In this document: in pieces, positions 34,645 through 44,151 of the stretch
Position numbering within the stretch: the stretch's first letter is position 1
How the letters are laid out: the number at the start of each line of letters is the position of its first letter
NCBI RefSeq assembly: GCF_001905465.1
Contig: NZ_LISX01000001.1
Coordinates: 62,001 to 126,000 of the forward strand
Source: Kitasatospora sp. CB01950
Lineage (GTDB): Bacteria > Actinomycetota > Actinomycetes > Streptomycetales > Streptomycetaceae
Reading direction: 5' to 3'
DNA: 64,000 nucleotides
The notes under the pieces: generated by a model
Told to the model about the DNA's origin: nothing
The model's input: only the letters and a program-made list of their open reading frames with translations
Database searches by the model: none
Position numbers and translations under genes: made by a program

Positions 34645-35676
34645 TCAGCGTTCGACCACCTGGTCGAAGTGTGTGGTGGTGTGACGGATCGTCAGCGACA
34701 GTTCGTCGCCCACGGCGGGCGCCTTCAGCTCGCCGGGCAGGAACAGGATCGACACCTGCATGTGCGGCGGCTCGGCGAACCACAGCTGCTTGCCCTGCCA
34801 GGTGTACGGGGAGAGCGTCCGGTTCATGGTGGCCAGGCCGGCCCGGGCCAGGCCCTTGGCGCGGGGCAGTATCCCGTTGACGTACTTGGGAGCCTCCAGG
34901 CCGACGCCGTGCGCGGTGCCGCCGGCCACCACCAGCAGGTGTCCGGCGGACGGGGCCTTGTGCTGCCGGTAGCCGTAGCGCTCGCCGCGCCCGATCGGGG
35001 TGACGTCCAGGACGGTGGCCCGGGAGGACAGCGCGCCCACGTCGCCGAGCCACAGCCGGGTGCCGATCCGGGAGCGGAACTCGGTGTCGGGGTGGCGTTC
35101 GGCCAGCCGCTGGACGTCCTTGGCGGCCAGGTGGCTGAGGTAGGCGGTGCCGGTGGGGAGCCCGGCGGCTTCGAGTGCCCGGACCCAGCCGGTCACTTCG
35201 TCCACCGGGTCCGAGCCGTCCGGCCGGTCCAGCGGCAGGTGCAGTGCGAAGCCTTCCACCTTCAGGTGGCCGACCGGCAGTTCGGCGAGGTCGCCGATCC
35301 GGATGCCGTGCCGGCGCATGCTGGTCATGCACTCCACCACCACGCGGGCGCCGGCGGGCAGTGCGGCCAGCGCCTCCGGGTGGGCGACCGTCCGCACCAC
35401 CCGGTCGGCGGGCAGTTCCACCTCGGGCTCGCCGGCCCGGTAGGGGGTGAGCACCAGCAGGTCGCCGGGGAAGGCGTCGGCCATCGCCGCGGCCTCGTCC
35501 GCGGTGCCGACGGCCAGCAGGGGGCTGCCCAGCCGGGCCGCCTCCTCGGCGAGCCGCCGGTTCCCGAAGCCGTAGCCGTTGCCCTTGGCGACCGGGACGA
35601 GACCGGGGAACTCGGCCAGCAGCCCGCGCTGGTGCGCGCGCCAGCGGTCGCCGTCCACGTACATCGTCAAGGTCAT
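34645..35676 (-). CDS. Alanine-racemase-like PLP-dependent protein
   Basis: Fold type III pyridoxal-phosphate protein. The 343 residues show the PLP-lysine region VPVAKGNGYGFG near 27-38, the barrel strands VVVECMTSMRRHGI and AYLSHLAAKD, and a C-terminal beta domain. It lies 31 bases after femX on the same strand, so the pair is probably one operon. The substrate is unclear: a role in supplying or modifying an amino acid for the wall is inferred from the neighbour only. Canonical Alr proteins are a little longer (about 370). Confidence 0.8.
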   Translation of the reverse strand: MTLTMYVDGDRWRAHQRGLLAEFPGLVPVAKGNGYGFGNRRLAEEAARLGSPLLAVGTADEAAAMADAFPGDLLVLTPYRAGEPEVELPADRVVRTVAHPEALAALPAGARVVVECMTSMRRHGIRIGDLAELPVGHLKVEGFALHLPLDRPDGSDPVDEVTGWVRALEAAGLPTGTAYLSHLAAKDVQRLAERHPDTEFRSRIGTRLWLGDVGALSSRATVLDVTPIGRGERYGYRQHKAPSAGHLLVVAGGTAHGVGLEAPKYVNGILPRAKGLARAGLATMNRTLSPYTWQGKQLWFAEPPHMQVSILFLPGELKAPAVGDELSLTIRHTTTHFDQVVER

Positions 35677-35707
35677 CGCGTTCTCCCCGTGAAAGTTCTG
35701 ACGTGAG

Positions 35708-36826
35708 CTAGCGGCGCGACATGTAGAGGTCGAGCGCCTTGTGCAGCAGCTTGTTGAGCGGGTAGTCCCACTCGCCGAGGTACTCCGCGGCCTGGCCGCC
35801 GGTGCCGACCTTGAACTGGATGAGTCCGAACAGGTGGTCGTTCTCGTCCAGGGTGTCGCTGATGCCGCGCAGGTCGTAGACGCTCGCGCCGAGCGCGTAC
35901 GAGTCGCGGATCATCCGCCACTGGATGGCGTTGGACGGCTTGACCTCGCGCTTGTGGTTGGCGGAGGCGCCGTAGGAGTACCAGACGTGCTCGCCGACGG
36001 TGAGCATGGTGGTCGCGGCCAGCGCCTCGCCGTCGTGGTAGGCGAGGTAGAGCCGCATCCGGTTCGGGTCCTCGGCGGTGAGCGCCTTCCACATCCGCTG
36101 GAAGTAGGACAGCGGGCGCGGGGTGAAGTGGTCGCGTTCGGCGGTGACCACGTACAGCTGGTGGAAGACCGCGAGGTCCTCGTAGCTGCCCTGGACCACC
36201 TCGACGCCGCTCTTCTCGGCCTTCTTGATGTTGCGCCGCCACAGCTGGTTGAAGCCGCGCTGGACGTCGTCCAGCGAGCGGTTGGCGAGCGGCACCTGGA
36301 AGACGTAGCGGGGCTGGACGTCGCCGAAGCCGGCGCCGCCGTCCTCGCCCTGCAGCCAGCCGGAGCGGCGCAGGCGCTCGGCGGCCTCCAGGGCGCGCGG
36401 CTCGGACCAGTCCGGTTCGACGTCGCGCAGCCGCTTGGCCTCCTTGCCCGCGATCGCCTCCTTGATGGTGGAGGCCTCCCAGCGGCGGACCACCACCGGC
36501 GGGCCCATCTTCACCGTGAACGCGCCCTGCGCCTTCAGGTGCGCCAGCATCGGCTTCAGCCAGCGGTCGAGGTCCGGGTCGAACCAGTCGATGACCGGGC
36601 CTTCGGGCAGGTACGCCAGGTACCGCTTCACCTTGGGCAGCTGGCGGTAGAGCACCAGCCCGGCGCCGACCAGCTCGCCGGCCGCGTCGAACCAGCCGAG
36701 GCTCTCGGCGCGCCACTCCGCCTTGACGTCCGCCCAGGAGGGCACCTGCATGTGGCTCGCCGAAGGCCGGCTCTGCACAAAAGCCAGGTGTTCCTCACGC
36801 GTGATCGTCCGCAGACGCAGGCTCAT
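35708..36826 (-). CDS. femX: FemX-type peptidoglycan bridge aminoacyltransferase
   Basis: FemABX-family enzyme expected to add glycine from Gly-tRNA to the lipid II stem peptide, forming the one-glycine bridge on LL-diaminopimelate typical of Streptomyces. The 372 residues contain two GNAT-like halves (for example SHMQVPSWADVKAEW near the start, and LYLAYHDGEALAATTMLTVG with HVWYSYGASANHKREVKPSNAIQWRM split over the second half). No coiled-coil arm is evident. The order femX then racemase-like gene matches SCO3904-3903. Confidence 0.86.
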   Translation of the reverse strand: MSLRLRTITREEHLAFVQSRPSASHMQVPSWADVKAEWRAESLGWFDAAGELVGAGLVLYRQLPKVKRYLAYLPEGPVIDWFDPDLDRWLKPMLAHLKAQGAFTVKMGPPVVVRRWEASTIKEAIAGKEAKRLRDVEPDWSEPRALEAAERLRRSGWLQGEDGGAGFGDVQPRYVFQVPLANRSLDDVQRGFNQLWRRNIKKAEKSGVEVVQGSYEDLAVFHQLYVVTAERDHFTPRPLSYFQRMWKALTAEDPNRMRLYLAYHDGEALAATTMLTVGEHVWYSYGASANHKREVKPSNAIQWRMIRDSYALGASVYDLRGISDTLDENDHLFGLIQFKVGTGGQAAEYLGEWDYPLNKLLHKALDLYMSRR

Positions 36827-36912
36827 GCTCCGTGCTCCTCCTCGTCGGGCTTGTCCAAGGTGACCCTATCGCCCGAATGGTCCGATTCGGCCGGGAAGCG
36901 GTCCGACATGGT

Positions 36913-36966
36913 TGTGCCCTCCCGCTCGCACCTGTGCTGGCACAGGTACTACGCCGGGAGGGCACA
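36913..36966 (-). terminator. Two-stem terminator after the small membrane protein gene
   Basis: Outer arms TGTGCCCTCCCG and CGGGAGGGCACA enclose an inner hairpin CCTGTG-CTGG-CACAGG. It lies between the small membrane protein gene and femX. Confidence 0.65.
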
Positions 36967-37017
36967 GGAGGTTGCGCGCTCTTCGCCGGGTTCACCCGGC
37001 TCCGCCGCGCGCGAAGG

Positions 37018-37323
37018 TCACCACACGCCCCCGAACAGTCCTCCGTGCGCCACGCCGAGGAACAGTCCGAATGCGGCGGCGCCCGTTCCGATCACCACCA
37101 GGAAGCGCTCGGCGGTGGTGACCGACACGAAGAGGCCGATCATTCCGGTGATGATCCCGGCCAGTCCGGTCCACGAACTGAGCAGGTGCAGGTGGTAGAA
37201 GAACGAGGTGACGAAGGCGACCGCGCCGAGGAGCAGTGTCACCCCGACGAGGGCGTTCTCCCGCGGGTGCGGATTGCCGTCGGTGTTGAGGGTGAACTGC
37301 GGCCGGTGGACGTTCTGCGCCAT
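37018..37323 (-). CDS. Small integral membrane protein
   Basis: Function unknown; conserved in position in Streptomyces (SCO3905). The 101 residues begin MAQNVHRPQFTLNTDGNPHP and then form three hydrophobic helices: VGVTLLLGAVAFVTSFF, WTGLAGIITGMIGLFVSV and FLVVIGTGAAAFGLFLGV. The ATG at 37323 has GGGAGGTGGG just upstream; a longer open frame continues but without conserved sequence. It diverges from rpsF with a 234-base gap. Confidence 0.75.
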   Translation of the reverse strand: MAQNVHRPQFTLNTDGNPHPRENALVGVTLLLGAVAFVTSFFYHLHLLSSWTGLAGIITGMIGLFVSVTTAERFLVVIGTGAAAFGLFLGVAHGGLFGGVW

Positions 37324-37557
37324 AGGACCCACCTCCCGTGGTGGAGGGAACGTTCGCTCCGTCCAGATTGCGACCGATATGCCCGAAATGACAACCCGGG
37401 GATCCCGCGTTTTGTCCGTCGGTCGGCTCACCCGGTAGGCTGGCCCCTCTGCACTGGTGTAGGAGCGTGCCCGCACGCCCCGATCCCGGTGTTGACGCGC
37501 ACAACCCTCCTGCCACGGAGAGACCGTGGCCGCTGAGTCCAAAGGAGGTGGGTTCAC

Positions 37558-37848
37558 ATGCGTCACTACGAGCTGATGGTCATCCTCGACCCGTCGGTCG
37601 AGGAGCGCGCTGTCGCCCCCCTGATCGAAGGTTTCCTCAACGTCGTCCGCACCGGCGGCGGCAAGGTTGAGAAGATCGACACCTGGGGCCGTCGTCGCCT
37701 GGCGTACGAGATCAACAAGCAGTCCGAGGGCATCTACTCGGTCATCGACCTCAAGGCCACGCCCGAGGTCGTCAAGGAGCTCGACCGCCAGCTCAGCCTG
37801 AGCGAGTCGGTTCTGCGGACCAAGGTCCTGCGCCCGGACACCCACTGA
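37558..37848 (+). CDS. rpsF: 30S ribosomal protein S6 (bS6)
   Basis: Small-subunit protein that pairs with S18 on the platform. The 96 residues, [19 protein letters not shown] onward with [10 protein letters not shown] and the end [12 protein letters not shown], are a full bS6. A very strong AAAGGAGGTGGG precedes the ATG. It opens the conserved run rpsF-ssb-rpsR-rplI. Confidence 0.97.
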   Translation: MRHYELMVILDPSVEERAVAPLIEGFLNVVRTGGGKVEKIDTWGRRRLAYEINKQSEGIYSVIDLKATPEVVKELDRQLSLSESVLRTKVLRPDTH

Positions 37849-37888
37849 GCCCACTTCCGGCACTGATGCCGGAGGGCTCGCGTCCGGT

Positions 37889-37902
37889 GTTCCACGTGGA
37901 AC
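37889..37902. other. parS: parS-like site between rpsF and ssb
   Basis: GTTCCACGTGGAAC, palindromic over 22 bases (37885-37906) and identical over that length to the extended site at 14120-14141. It sits in the 101-base gap between two co-directional genes. Confidence 0.85.
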
Positions 37903-37949
37903 ACCGCTGACGAGCACCGCAGAACTTCTTTCCGAGAGGTCATCACCAC

Positions 37950-38537
37950 ATGGCAGGCGAGACCGTCATCACCCTCGTCGGCAATCTCGTCGACGACCCC
38001 GAGCTGCGTTTCACTCCGTCGGGCGCCGCGGTGGCCAAGTTCCGCATCGCGTCGACCCCGCGCACCTTCGACCGTCAGACCAACGAGTGGAAGGACGGCG
38101 AAAGCCTCTTCCTCACGTGCAACGTCTGGCGTCAGCCGGCGGAGAACGTGGCCGAGTCGCTGCAGCGCGGCATGCGCGTCATCGTGCAGGGCCGACTGCG
38201 CCAGCGGTCTTACGAGACCAAGGAAGGCGAGAAGCGGACGGTCTTCGAGGTCGAGGTCGATGAGGTCGGCCCGAGCCTGCGCTCGGCGACCGCCAAGGTC
38301 ACCCGTGCCAACCGCTCCGGCGGTCCCGGCGGCGGTGGCGGCTTCGGCGGCCAGCAGGGCGGCAGCGGTTACAGCGGCGGCCAGCAGGGCGGCGGCAACT
38401 GGGGTGGAAACTCCGGTGGCGGTCAGTCCGGCCCGTCCGACGACCCGTGGGCGTCCAGCGCCCCGTCCGGTGGCAACCAGGGCGGTAGCTGGGGCGCCCC
38501 GTCCGGTGGCGGCTACTCGGAAGAGCCCCCGTTCTAA
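37950..38537 (+). CDS. ssb: Single-stranded DNA-binding protein
   Basis: Coats single-stranded DNA during replication and repair. The 195 residues have an OB fold (about 1-115, starting [21 protein letters not shown]), a Gly/Gln/Ser-rich linker, and the acidic hydrophobic tip EEPPF used to recruit partner proteins. This is the essential chromosomal SSB (SsbA) by position next to rpsF and rpsR. Upstream lies AGAGG with modest spacing. Confidence 0.95.
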   Translation: MAGETVITLVGNLVDDPELRFTPSGAAVAKFRIASTPRTFDRQTNEWKDGESLFLTCNVWRQPAENVAESLQRGMRVIVQGRLRQRSYETKEGEKRTVFEVEVDEVGPSLRSATAKVTRANRSGGPGGGGGFGGQQGGSGYSGGQQGGGNWGGNSGGGQSGPSDDPWASSAPSGGNQGGSWGAPSGGGYSEEPPF

Positions 38538-38605
38538 AGCGGTGCATGTCGGTCCTCCCGTGGGACCGGCAACGCTGACAGATCTCGTACTCAACGGAGC
38601 ACACA

Positions 38606-38842
38606 ATGGCGAAGCCGCCTGCTCGCAAGCCGAAGAAGAAGGTTTGCGTCTTCTGCAAGGACAAGGCCACTTACGTGGACTACAAGGACACGAACCTGCT
38701 GCGGAAGTTCATTTCCGACCGCGGCAAGATCCGTGCCCGCCGGGTCACCGGCAACTGCACCCAGCACCAGCGTGACGTCGCCACGGCCGTGAAGAACAGC
38801 CGTGAGATGGCCCTGCTGCCCTACACCTCCACCACGCGCTAA
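38606..38842 (+). CDS. rpsR: 30S ribosomal protein S18 (bS18), cysteine-containing form
   Basis: Small-subunit protein binding next to S6. The 78 residues keep cysteines in [10 protein letters not shown] and TGNCTQHQ, the C+ form able to bind zinc. Streptomycetes often keep a second, cysteine-free copy elsewhere that is used under zinc shortage; that copy is not in this window. It lies between ssb and rplI. Confidence 0.95.
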   Translation: MAKPPARKPKKKVCVFCKDKATYVDYKDTNLLRKFISDRGKIRARRVTGNCTQHQRDVATAVKNSREMALLPYTSTTR

Positions 38843-38859
38843 GAGAGGGTGACCGAACA

Positions 38860-39306
38860 ATGAAGATCATCCTCACTCACGAGGTCCCCGGCCTCGGCAG
38901 CGCCGGCGAGGTCGTCGAGGTCAAGGACGGCTACGCCCGTAACTTCCTGGTCCCGCGTGGCTTCGCCATCCGCTGGACCAAGGGCGGTCAGAAGGACGTC
39001 GACGCCATCCGTCGCGCCCGGAAGATCCACGCCATCCAGACCCTTGAGGCCGCCAACGAGGTCAAGGCCACCCTTGAGGGCCTGCAGGTCAAGCTGGCCG
39101 TTCGCTCCGGCGACGCCGGCCGCCTGTTCGGCTCGGTGACCCAGGCCGACGTCGTGGAGGCCATCAAGGCCGCCAACGGCCCGGCCGTGGACAAGCGCGC
39201 CGTCGCGATCGGCTCGCCGATCAAGACCGTGGGCACCCACAAGGTCTCGGTCAAGCTGCACTCGGACGTTCAGGCCAACCTCGACGTCGCCGTCGTCGCT
39301 GCCTGA
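38860..39306 (+). CDS. rplI: 50S ribosomal protein L9 (bL9)
   Basis: Large-subunit protein with two globular domains joined by a long helix. The 148 residues start [24 protein letters not shown] in pieces typical of L9 and include [12 protein letters not shown]. It is 17 bases after rpsR and is followed by a strong terminator, so it ends the rpsF operon. Confidence 0.96.
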   Translation: MKIILTHEVPGLGSAGEVVEVKDGYARNFLVPRGFAIRWTKGGQKDVDAIRRARKIHAIQTLEAANEVKATLEGLQVKLAVRSGDAGRLFGSVTQADVVEAIKAANGPAVDKRAVAIGSPIKTVGTHKVSVKLHSDVQANLDVAVVAA

Positions 39307-39324
39307 TCTCTGCCGCAGAGCTGA

Positions 39325-39362
39325 CGAAGGGGCCGGACTCCACTCGGAGTCCGGCCCCTTCG
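39325..39362. terminator. Bidirectional terminator between rplI and MATE gene
   Basis: Perfect 17-base stem, CGAAGGGGCCGGACTCC with its complement, loop ACTC, 18 bases past the rplI stop. Confidence 0.9.
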
Positions 39363-39409
39363 CCGTGCGGTGGCGGGCTGCCGTGGCAGGCCTGCTCGGC
39401 CTGCCGGGT

Positions 39410-40756
39410 CTAGGCCCGGACTGCTCCGGTGACCATCCACCGGCCGGTGCGTATCCGGCCGGACAGGACTGCGGCCCGGGCCAGCATGAACAGGTTCATC
39501 GCCCACCACAGCCCGACCAGGCCCAGGCCCAGGGCGGGTACCGCGAGCGCGGCCGGCGCGAACAGCAGCAGGGCGGCGAGCATCCCCCAGGCGAGGAAGC
39601 CGCCGTCGCCGGCGCCCATCAGCACGCCGTCCAGCACGAACACCAGGCCGCCGAGCGGCTGGGTCAGCGCCGCCAGCAGCAGCACGGTGGACAGCTGGGC
39701 CCGTACCGACGGGTCGTCGGTGAACAGCGGGACGTACAGCGGCCGGGCCAGCACCATCAGCAGGCCCAGCAGCACGCCCGCGCCGACGCCCCACTCGATC
39801 ATCCGCCGGGTCGCCGCCCGGGTGCCCGGCAGGTCTCCGGCACCCAGGTAGCGGCCGATGATGGCCTGCCCGGCGATCGCCACGGCGTCCAGCGCGAAGG
39901 CCGTGAACGACCAGATGGTCATGGTGATCTGGTGGGCGGCGATCTCGGTGTCGCCCAGGCGCGCGGCCACCGCGGTGGCGAGCAGCAGGGCGGCGCGCAG
40001 GCTCAGGGTGCGCACCATCAGCGGGCCGCCGGCCCGGGCGGAGGCCTTGATCCCGGCGAGGTCGGGCCGCAGGCCGGCGCCCTCCCGGCGGGCGCCGCGG
40101 ACCACCACGGCCACGTACACCGCGGCCATCGCGTTCTGCGCGATCACGGTGCCCCAGGCGGAGCCGGCCACGCCGAGGCCGGCGCCGTAGACCAGGCCGA
40201 GGTTGAGCAGCAGGTTGGCGGTGAACCCGCCGATCGCGACCAGCAGCGGGGTGCGGGTGTCCTGGAACCCGCGCAGCACGCCGGTGGCGGCCAGCACCAG
40301 CAGCATCGCGGGCACGCCGAGGGCGCTGATCCGCAGGTAGGTGACGGCGTACGGGGCGGCGGTGGGGGAGGCCCCGAGCAGGTGGGCGGCCTGCGGGGCG
40401 AAGGCCAGCGTGAGCACGACCATGCCGGCGGAGAGGAGCAGGGCCAGCCAGATGCCGTCGATGCCCTGTTGGACGGCGGCCCGGCGGTCCCCGGCGCCGA
40501 GTCGGCGGGCGACCGCGCCGGTGGTGGCGTAGGCGAGGAAGACGAAGATCCCGGCGGCGGTGGTGAGGGCGGCGGAGGCGATGCCGAGGCCGGCCAGTTG
40601 GGCGGTGCCGAGGTGGCCGACGATCGCGGAGTCGGCCATCAGGAAGAGCGGTTCGGCGACCAGCGCGCCGAAGGCCGGGACCGCCAGGGCGAGGATCTCG
40701 CGGTCGTGGCGGCGGCGTTCGGGGGCGGGGGTGGGACGGACGGGCGTCGCGGGCAT
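39410..40756 (-). CDS. MATE-family efflux transporter (DinF-like)
   Basis: Multidrug and toxic compound exporter driven by Na+ or H+. The 448 residues form about twelve helices, starting with LALAVPAFGALVAEPLFLMADSAIVGHLG in segments, the classic MATE start, and a second half with similar layout. The position between rplI and dnaB matches SCO3910. ATG 40756 has AGGGTG upstream; ATG 40774 is an alternative. Substrate unknown. Confidence 0.88.
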   Translation of the reverse strand: MPATPVRPTPAPERRRHDREILALAVPAFGALVAEPLFLMADSAIVGHLGTAQLAGLGIASAALTTAAGIFVFLAYATTGAVARRLGAGDRRAAVQQGIDGIWLALLLSAGMVVLTLAFAPQAAHLLGASPTAAPYAVTYLRISALGVPAMLLVLAATGVLRGFQDTRTPLLVAIGGFTANLLLNLGLVYGAGLGVAGSAWGTVIAQNAMAAVYVAVVVRGARREGAGLRPDLAGIKASARAGGPLMVRTLSLRAALLLATAVAARLGDTEIAAHQITMTIWSFTAFALDAVAIAGQAIIGRYLGAGDLPGTRAATRRMIEWGVGAGVLLGLLMVLARPLYVPLFTDDPSVRAQLSTVLLLAALTQPLGGLVFVLDGVLMGAGDGGFLAWGMLAALLLFAPAALAVPALGLGLVGLWWAMNLFMLARAAVLSGRIRTGRWMVTGAVRA

Positions 40757-41219
40757 GGGGTTCACCCTACTCATCCACAGGTAATGATTGCTACTGGCTT
40801 GTGACTATTACCTTTCCTGTGGACGGACGGCGGATCGAACGGTCGATCGAACAGCTGGGCGGCTTCGCTCCCCGCTGTGTGAAGAATTTCTCATGCACAG
40901 GCCGTGGATGAGGTCCTCGCAGGTCAGCGAGTTGACACCAGGGCGATCGTGTGGTTATCCACAGCGGTGTCCACAGGGTTGTGCACAGCTTTCCGGGGGT
41001 TCTCCACAGCCTGCGGACAGTTGTCCACATGCCCTGTGGATAACCGTCTTGGAGGAACCGCCCGGCCACCCGTACCGTGGCTCAGGACCAGACCCCCGGT
41101 ACCGCGCGACACCGCCCCGCACACGGCCGGAACTGTCGGCTCGGTGGCGTATGAAGGACAGAGCGCCGCACCGGACAGGCCCGCACCAACTCGCACCAAC
41201 CGCTGATCGGGGAACACGC
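40757..41219. promoter_or_regulatory. dnaB upstream region with DnaA-box cluster
   Basis: No gene is seen in these 463 bases. Between 40955 and 41043 six DnaA-box-like sites occur: TTATCCACA (40955), GTGTCCACA (40967), TTGTGCACA (40979), TTCTCCACA (41000), TTGTCCACA (41021) and TGTGGATAA (41035). Two more, TCATCCACA (40771) and TGTGGACGG (40818), lie near the MATE start. The density rivals parts of oriC and suggests DnaA control of dnaB or a DnaA reservoir. Confidence 0.8.
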
Positions 41220-42818
41220 GTGACCGGCCCCCAGTACGACGACCACGACGCCCCTCCGCCCCCGGAGGACGACTGGCAGCCGTCCGACGACGCCTTCCCG
41301 CTGGACGCCTTCCCCGACGTGCCCGGCGACCGCCTTCCCGTCACCCGCCGCTCGAACAACGCCGTCAACGGCTCCGGCGCGCAGGGCGGCGGCAAGGGCG
41401 AGCGCTTCGGCAAGGGCGACCGGTTCCCCGGCAAGGGCGAGCGGCGCGACCGGGACGGCGAGCGCGAGGGCGGCTTCGGCGGCGAGGGCTTCGAGCGCGT
41501 CCCCCCGCAGGACCTGGCGGCCGAGCAGTCGGTGCTGGGCGGCATGCTGCTCTCCAAGGACGCCATCGCCGACGTCGTCGAGGTGCTCAAGCCCGCCGAC
41601 TACTACCGGCCCGCGCACGAGCTGATCCACGGCGCGATCCTCGACCTGTACGCCCGCGGCGAGCCCGCCGACCCGATCACCGTGGCCGGCGAGCTCACCA
41701 AGCGCGGCGAGTTGGTCCGCGTCGGCGGCGCCTCCTACCTGCACACCCTGGTCAACTCGGTGCCCACCGCGGCCAACGCCGAGTACTACGCCGAGATCGT
41801 CCACGAGCGCGCCGTGCTGCGTCGCCTGGTCGAGGCCGGCACCCGGATCGCCGGAATGGGCTACGCCGCCGAGGGCGATGTCGACGACATCGTCAACGCC
41901 GCGCAGGCCGAGATCTACGCCGTCACCGAGCAGCGCACCAACGAGGACTACGCCCCGCTCGCGGACATCATGGAGGGCGCCCTCGACGAGATCGAGGCGA
42001 TCGGCTCCCGCTCCGGCCAAATGTCGGGCGTGCCCACCGGCTTCGCCGACTTCGACCAGCTCACCAACGGCCTGCACCCCGGCCAGATGATCGTCATCGC
42101 AGCCCGTCCCGCCATGGGCAAGTCCACGCTGGCGCTGGACTTCGCGCGGGCCTGCTCGATCCACAACAACCTGCCGAGCGTGATCTTCTCGCTCGAAATG
42201 GGCCGCAACGAGATCGCCATGCGTCTGCTCTCGGCGGAGGCGCGGGTGGCGCTGCACCACATGCGCTCCGGCAACATGACGGACGACGACTGGACGCGGG
42301 TGGCCCGGCGGATGCCCGAGGTGAGCGCCGCGCCGCTGTACATCGACGACTCGCCGAACCTGTCGATGATGGAGATCCGCGCCAAGTGCCGTCGGCTGAA
42401 GCAGCGCAACGACCTGCGCCTGGTGGTCATCGACTACCTGCAGCTGATGCAGTCCGGCGGTTCGCGGCGGGCCGAGAACCGCCAGCAGGAGGTCTCGGAC
42501 ATGTCCCGAAACCTGAAGCTGCTGGCGAAGGAGCTGGAGCTCCCGGTGATCGCGCTCTCCCAGCTGAACCGTGGCCCCGAGCAGCGCACCGACAAGAAGC
42601 CGATGGTCTCCGACCTGCGTGAGTCCGGCTCGATCGAGCAGGACGCCGACATGGTCATCCTGCTGCACCGCGAGGACGCCTACGAGAAGGAGTCCCCGCG
42701 GGCCGGCGAGGCGGACCTGATCGTGGCCAAGCACCGTAACGGCCCGACCGCCACCATCACCGTCGCGTTCCAGGGCCACTACTCGCGCTTCGTGGACATG
42801 ACCCGCGACGTGACCTGA
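41220..42818 (+). CDS. dnaB: Replicative DNA helicase DnaB
   Basis: Hexameric helicase that unwinds the fork. The 532 residues begin at GTG with an acidic, Gly/Arg-rich extension (about 1-95), then the N-terminal domain (LAAEQSVLGGMLLSKDAI) and the RecA-like motor with Walker A ARPAMGKST (Lys301), LRLVVIDYLQLMQSG as Walker B region, and DLRESGSIEQDADMVILLHR near the end. No intein is present, unlike many mycobacterial dnaB genes. The ribosome-binding site is weak. The upstream DnaA boxes link it to initiation control. Confidence 0.95.
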   Translation: MTGPQYDDHDAPPPPEDDWQPSDDAFPLDAFPDVPGDRLPVTRRSNNAVNGSGAQGGGKGERFGKGDRFPGKGERRDRDGEREGGFGGEGFERVPPQDLAAEQSVLGGMLLSKDAIADVVEVLKPADYYRPAHELIHGAILDLYARGEPADPITVAGELTKRGELVRVGGASYLHTLVNSVPTAANAEYYAEIVHERAVLRRLVEAGTRIAGMGYAAEGDVDDIVNAAQAEIYAVTEQRTNEDYAPLADIMEGALDEIEAIGSRSGQMSGVPTGFADFDQLTNGLHPGQMIVIAARPAMGKSTLALDFARACSIHNNLPSVIFSLEMGRNEIAMRLLSAEARVALHHMRSGNMTDDDWTRVARRMPEVSAAPLYIDDSPNLSMMEIRAKCRRLKQRNDLRLVVIDYLQLMQSGGSRRAENRQQEVSDMSRNLKLLAKELELPVIALSQLNRGPEQRTDKKPMVSDLRESGSIEQDADMVILLHREDAYEKESPRAGEADLIVAKHRNGPTATITVAFQGHYSRFVDMTRDVT

Positions 42819-42844
42819 CGGCCGGTCCGCCGGCGGGCCGTCAG
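42815..42844. terminator. Hairpin spanning the dnaB and Eis-like stop codons
   Basis: Arms CTGACGGCC and GGCCGTCAG with a 12-base GC-rich loop. Each arm contains the stop codon of one of the two convergent genes. Confidence 0.6.
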
Positions 42845-44052
42845 AACCAGTGCAGGCAGTGCGGTTCGCGGTCGGCGCGGAACATGGCGTCGGCGCGGGC
42901 GGCCGCGTCCGGGTGGTGGGCGCGGATGTGGCCGGCCCGGACCAGCGTGCCGGGGGTGGTGCCGCCGAGGTAGATCGAGCCGAGGTCGCTGACGTCCATC
43001 GACAGGTCGGGCTCGCGGTCGGTGGGGGTGCACTCGGCGCGGCCGTCGGTGACGGTCAGCAGGTGGCGGGTGTGCTCGCCGAGGAACGGGTCGTCGACGT
43101 CGAGGACGAGTTCGCCGTCCGCGGACCAGCTGCGGGCGGTGAGGGCGCGCGGGATGTCGAGCAGCCGGACCCAGAGCCAGTCGGTGTCGTTGGTGACCGC
43201 GCCGGCGTTGAAGTCGGTCAGCTGCCAGCGCAGCGGGTTGCCGGGCGGGAAGTGCCGGAAGGCGACCTCGGTGACCAGGTCGTGGCCGAGCAGGCAGCGG
43301 GCCAGCGCGGCGTACGCGGCGTCGTCGAGGGTGATGATCTCGTCGACCAGCATGGCGAGCGAGTCGTCGAGGGAGTAGCTGGCGTACCCGTTCGGGGTGC
43401 CGTCGGCGTCCCGGTGGAGGGCGATGTACCGCTGGGTGGGCGCGGTCGGCGGGTGGCCGGCCTGGCGGGACCACCACCGGGGCGGGCGGGAGATCGCGCC
43501 GGGCTGGGTGCGGCGGTAGCGGTCGTAGATCTGCTCCACCAGCTCGCGGCAGTCGCCGAGCCGGAGCAGTTCGACCGTGCCGGCGGGCTCCTGGCCGGCC
43601 CGCGGCGGGGTGAGCGCGGCCCGGTGCCGGGGGACGGTCAGCTTCCGGGTGTAGGTGGCCGGCCCGTAGCCGAACCGTCGGTAGATCACCGCCTCGGAGG
43701 CCAGCAGCACCGCCATCAGCTCCCCGCGTTCGCGCAGGTCGGCGAGTTGACGGCGCTTCATCGCGGTGAGCACGCCCTGCCGCCGGTGGGTGGGCAGCAC
43801 GCCGACGCAGGAGATCCCGGGCACCGGGACGGTCGCCCCGCCGGGCAGCGTCAGCTCGAAGGAGTACGCGCACGTGGTGCCGATCGGCCGCCCCTCGTCG
43901 GTGACGGCGAGCAGCCCGCGGTCGAGTTCGAGCGCGGACCACCAGACGCCGGTGCCGTCCTCGTTCGGCGGCGTCGGGTGCTTCCCGAACGCCGCGAACA
44001 CGGTGTCGACGAAGACGTCGTGGTCCTTCTCGGTGGTGGAACGGATCTCCAT
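42841..44052 (-). CDS. Eis-like GNAT N-acetyltransferase
   Basis: Member of the Eis family, whose characterised members acetylate aminoglycosides or peptides at several amines. The 403 residues fit the three-part layout: N-terminal GNAT with the acetyl-CoA segment VGVLPTHRRQGVLTAMKRRQL (HRRQG near 90-94), a second degenerate GNAT region, and a C-terminal SCP2-like domain ending MFRADREPHCLHWF with the family free carboxy-terminal Phe. AGGGAGA precedes the ATG at 44052. The native substrate is unknown. It converges on dnaB and diverges from an HD hydrolase gene. Confidence 0.86.
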   Translation of the reverse strand: MEIRSTTEKDHDVFVDTVFAAFGKHPTPPNEDGTGVWWSALELDRGLLAVTDEGRPIGTTCAYSFELTLPGGATVPVPGISCVGVLPTHRRQGVLTAMKRRQLADLRERGELMAVLLASEAVIYRRFGYGPATYTRKLTVPRHRAALTPPRAGQEPAGTVELLRLGDCRELVEQIYDRYRRTQPGAISRPPRWWSRQAGHPPTAPTQRYIALHRDADGTPNGYASYSLDDSLAMLVDEIITLDDAAYAALARCLLGHDLVTEVAFRHFPPGNPLRWQLTDFNAGAVTNDTDWLWVRLLDIPRALTARSWSADGELVLDVDDPFLGEHTRHLLTVTDGRAECTPTDREPDLSMDVSDLGSIYLGGTTPGTLVRAGHIRAHHPDAAARADAMFRADREPHCLHWF

Positions 44053-44151
44053 GGCTGTGCTGTCTCCCTGCAGTCGCCGTTTCGGGGCCTCAGTGCATGC
44101 GGCCTGCGCGCCCCGGGTCAAGCGAATTTGCGACTGGTAGCCTCGCCCGTC

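Noticed and set aside
41220..42818. Intein in dnaB
   Set aside because: The RecA-like motor is continuous from Walker A to the end, with no intein block.
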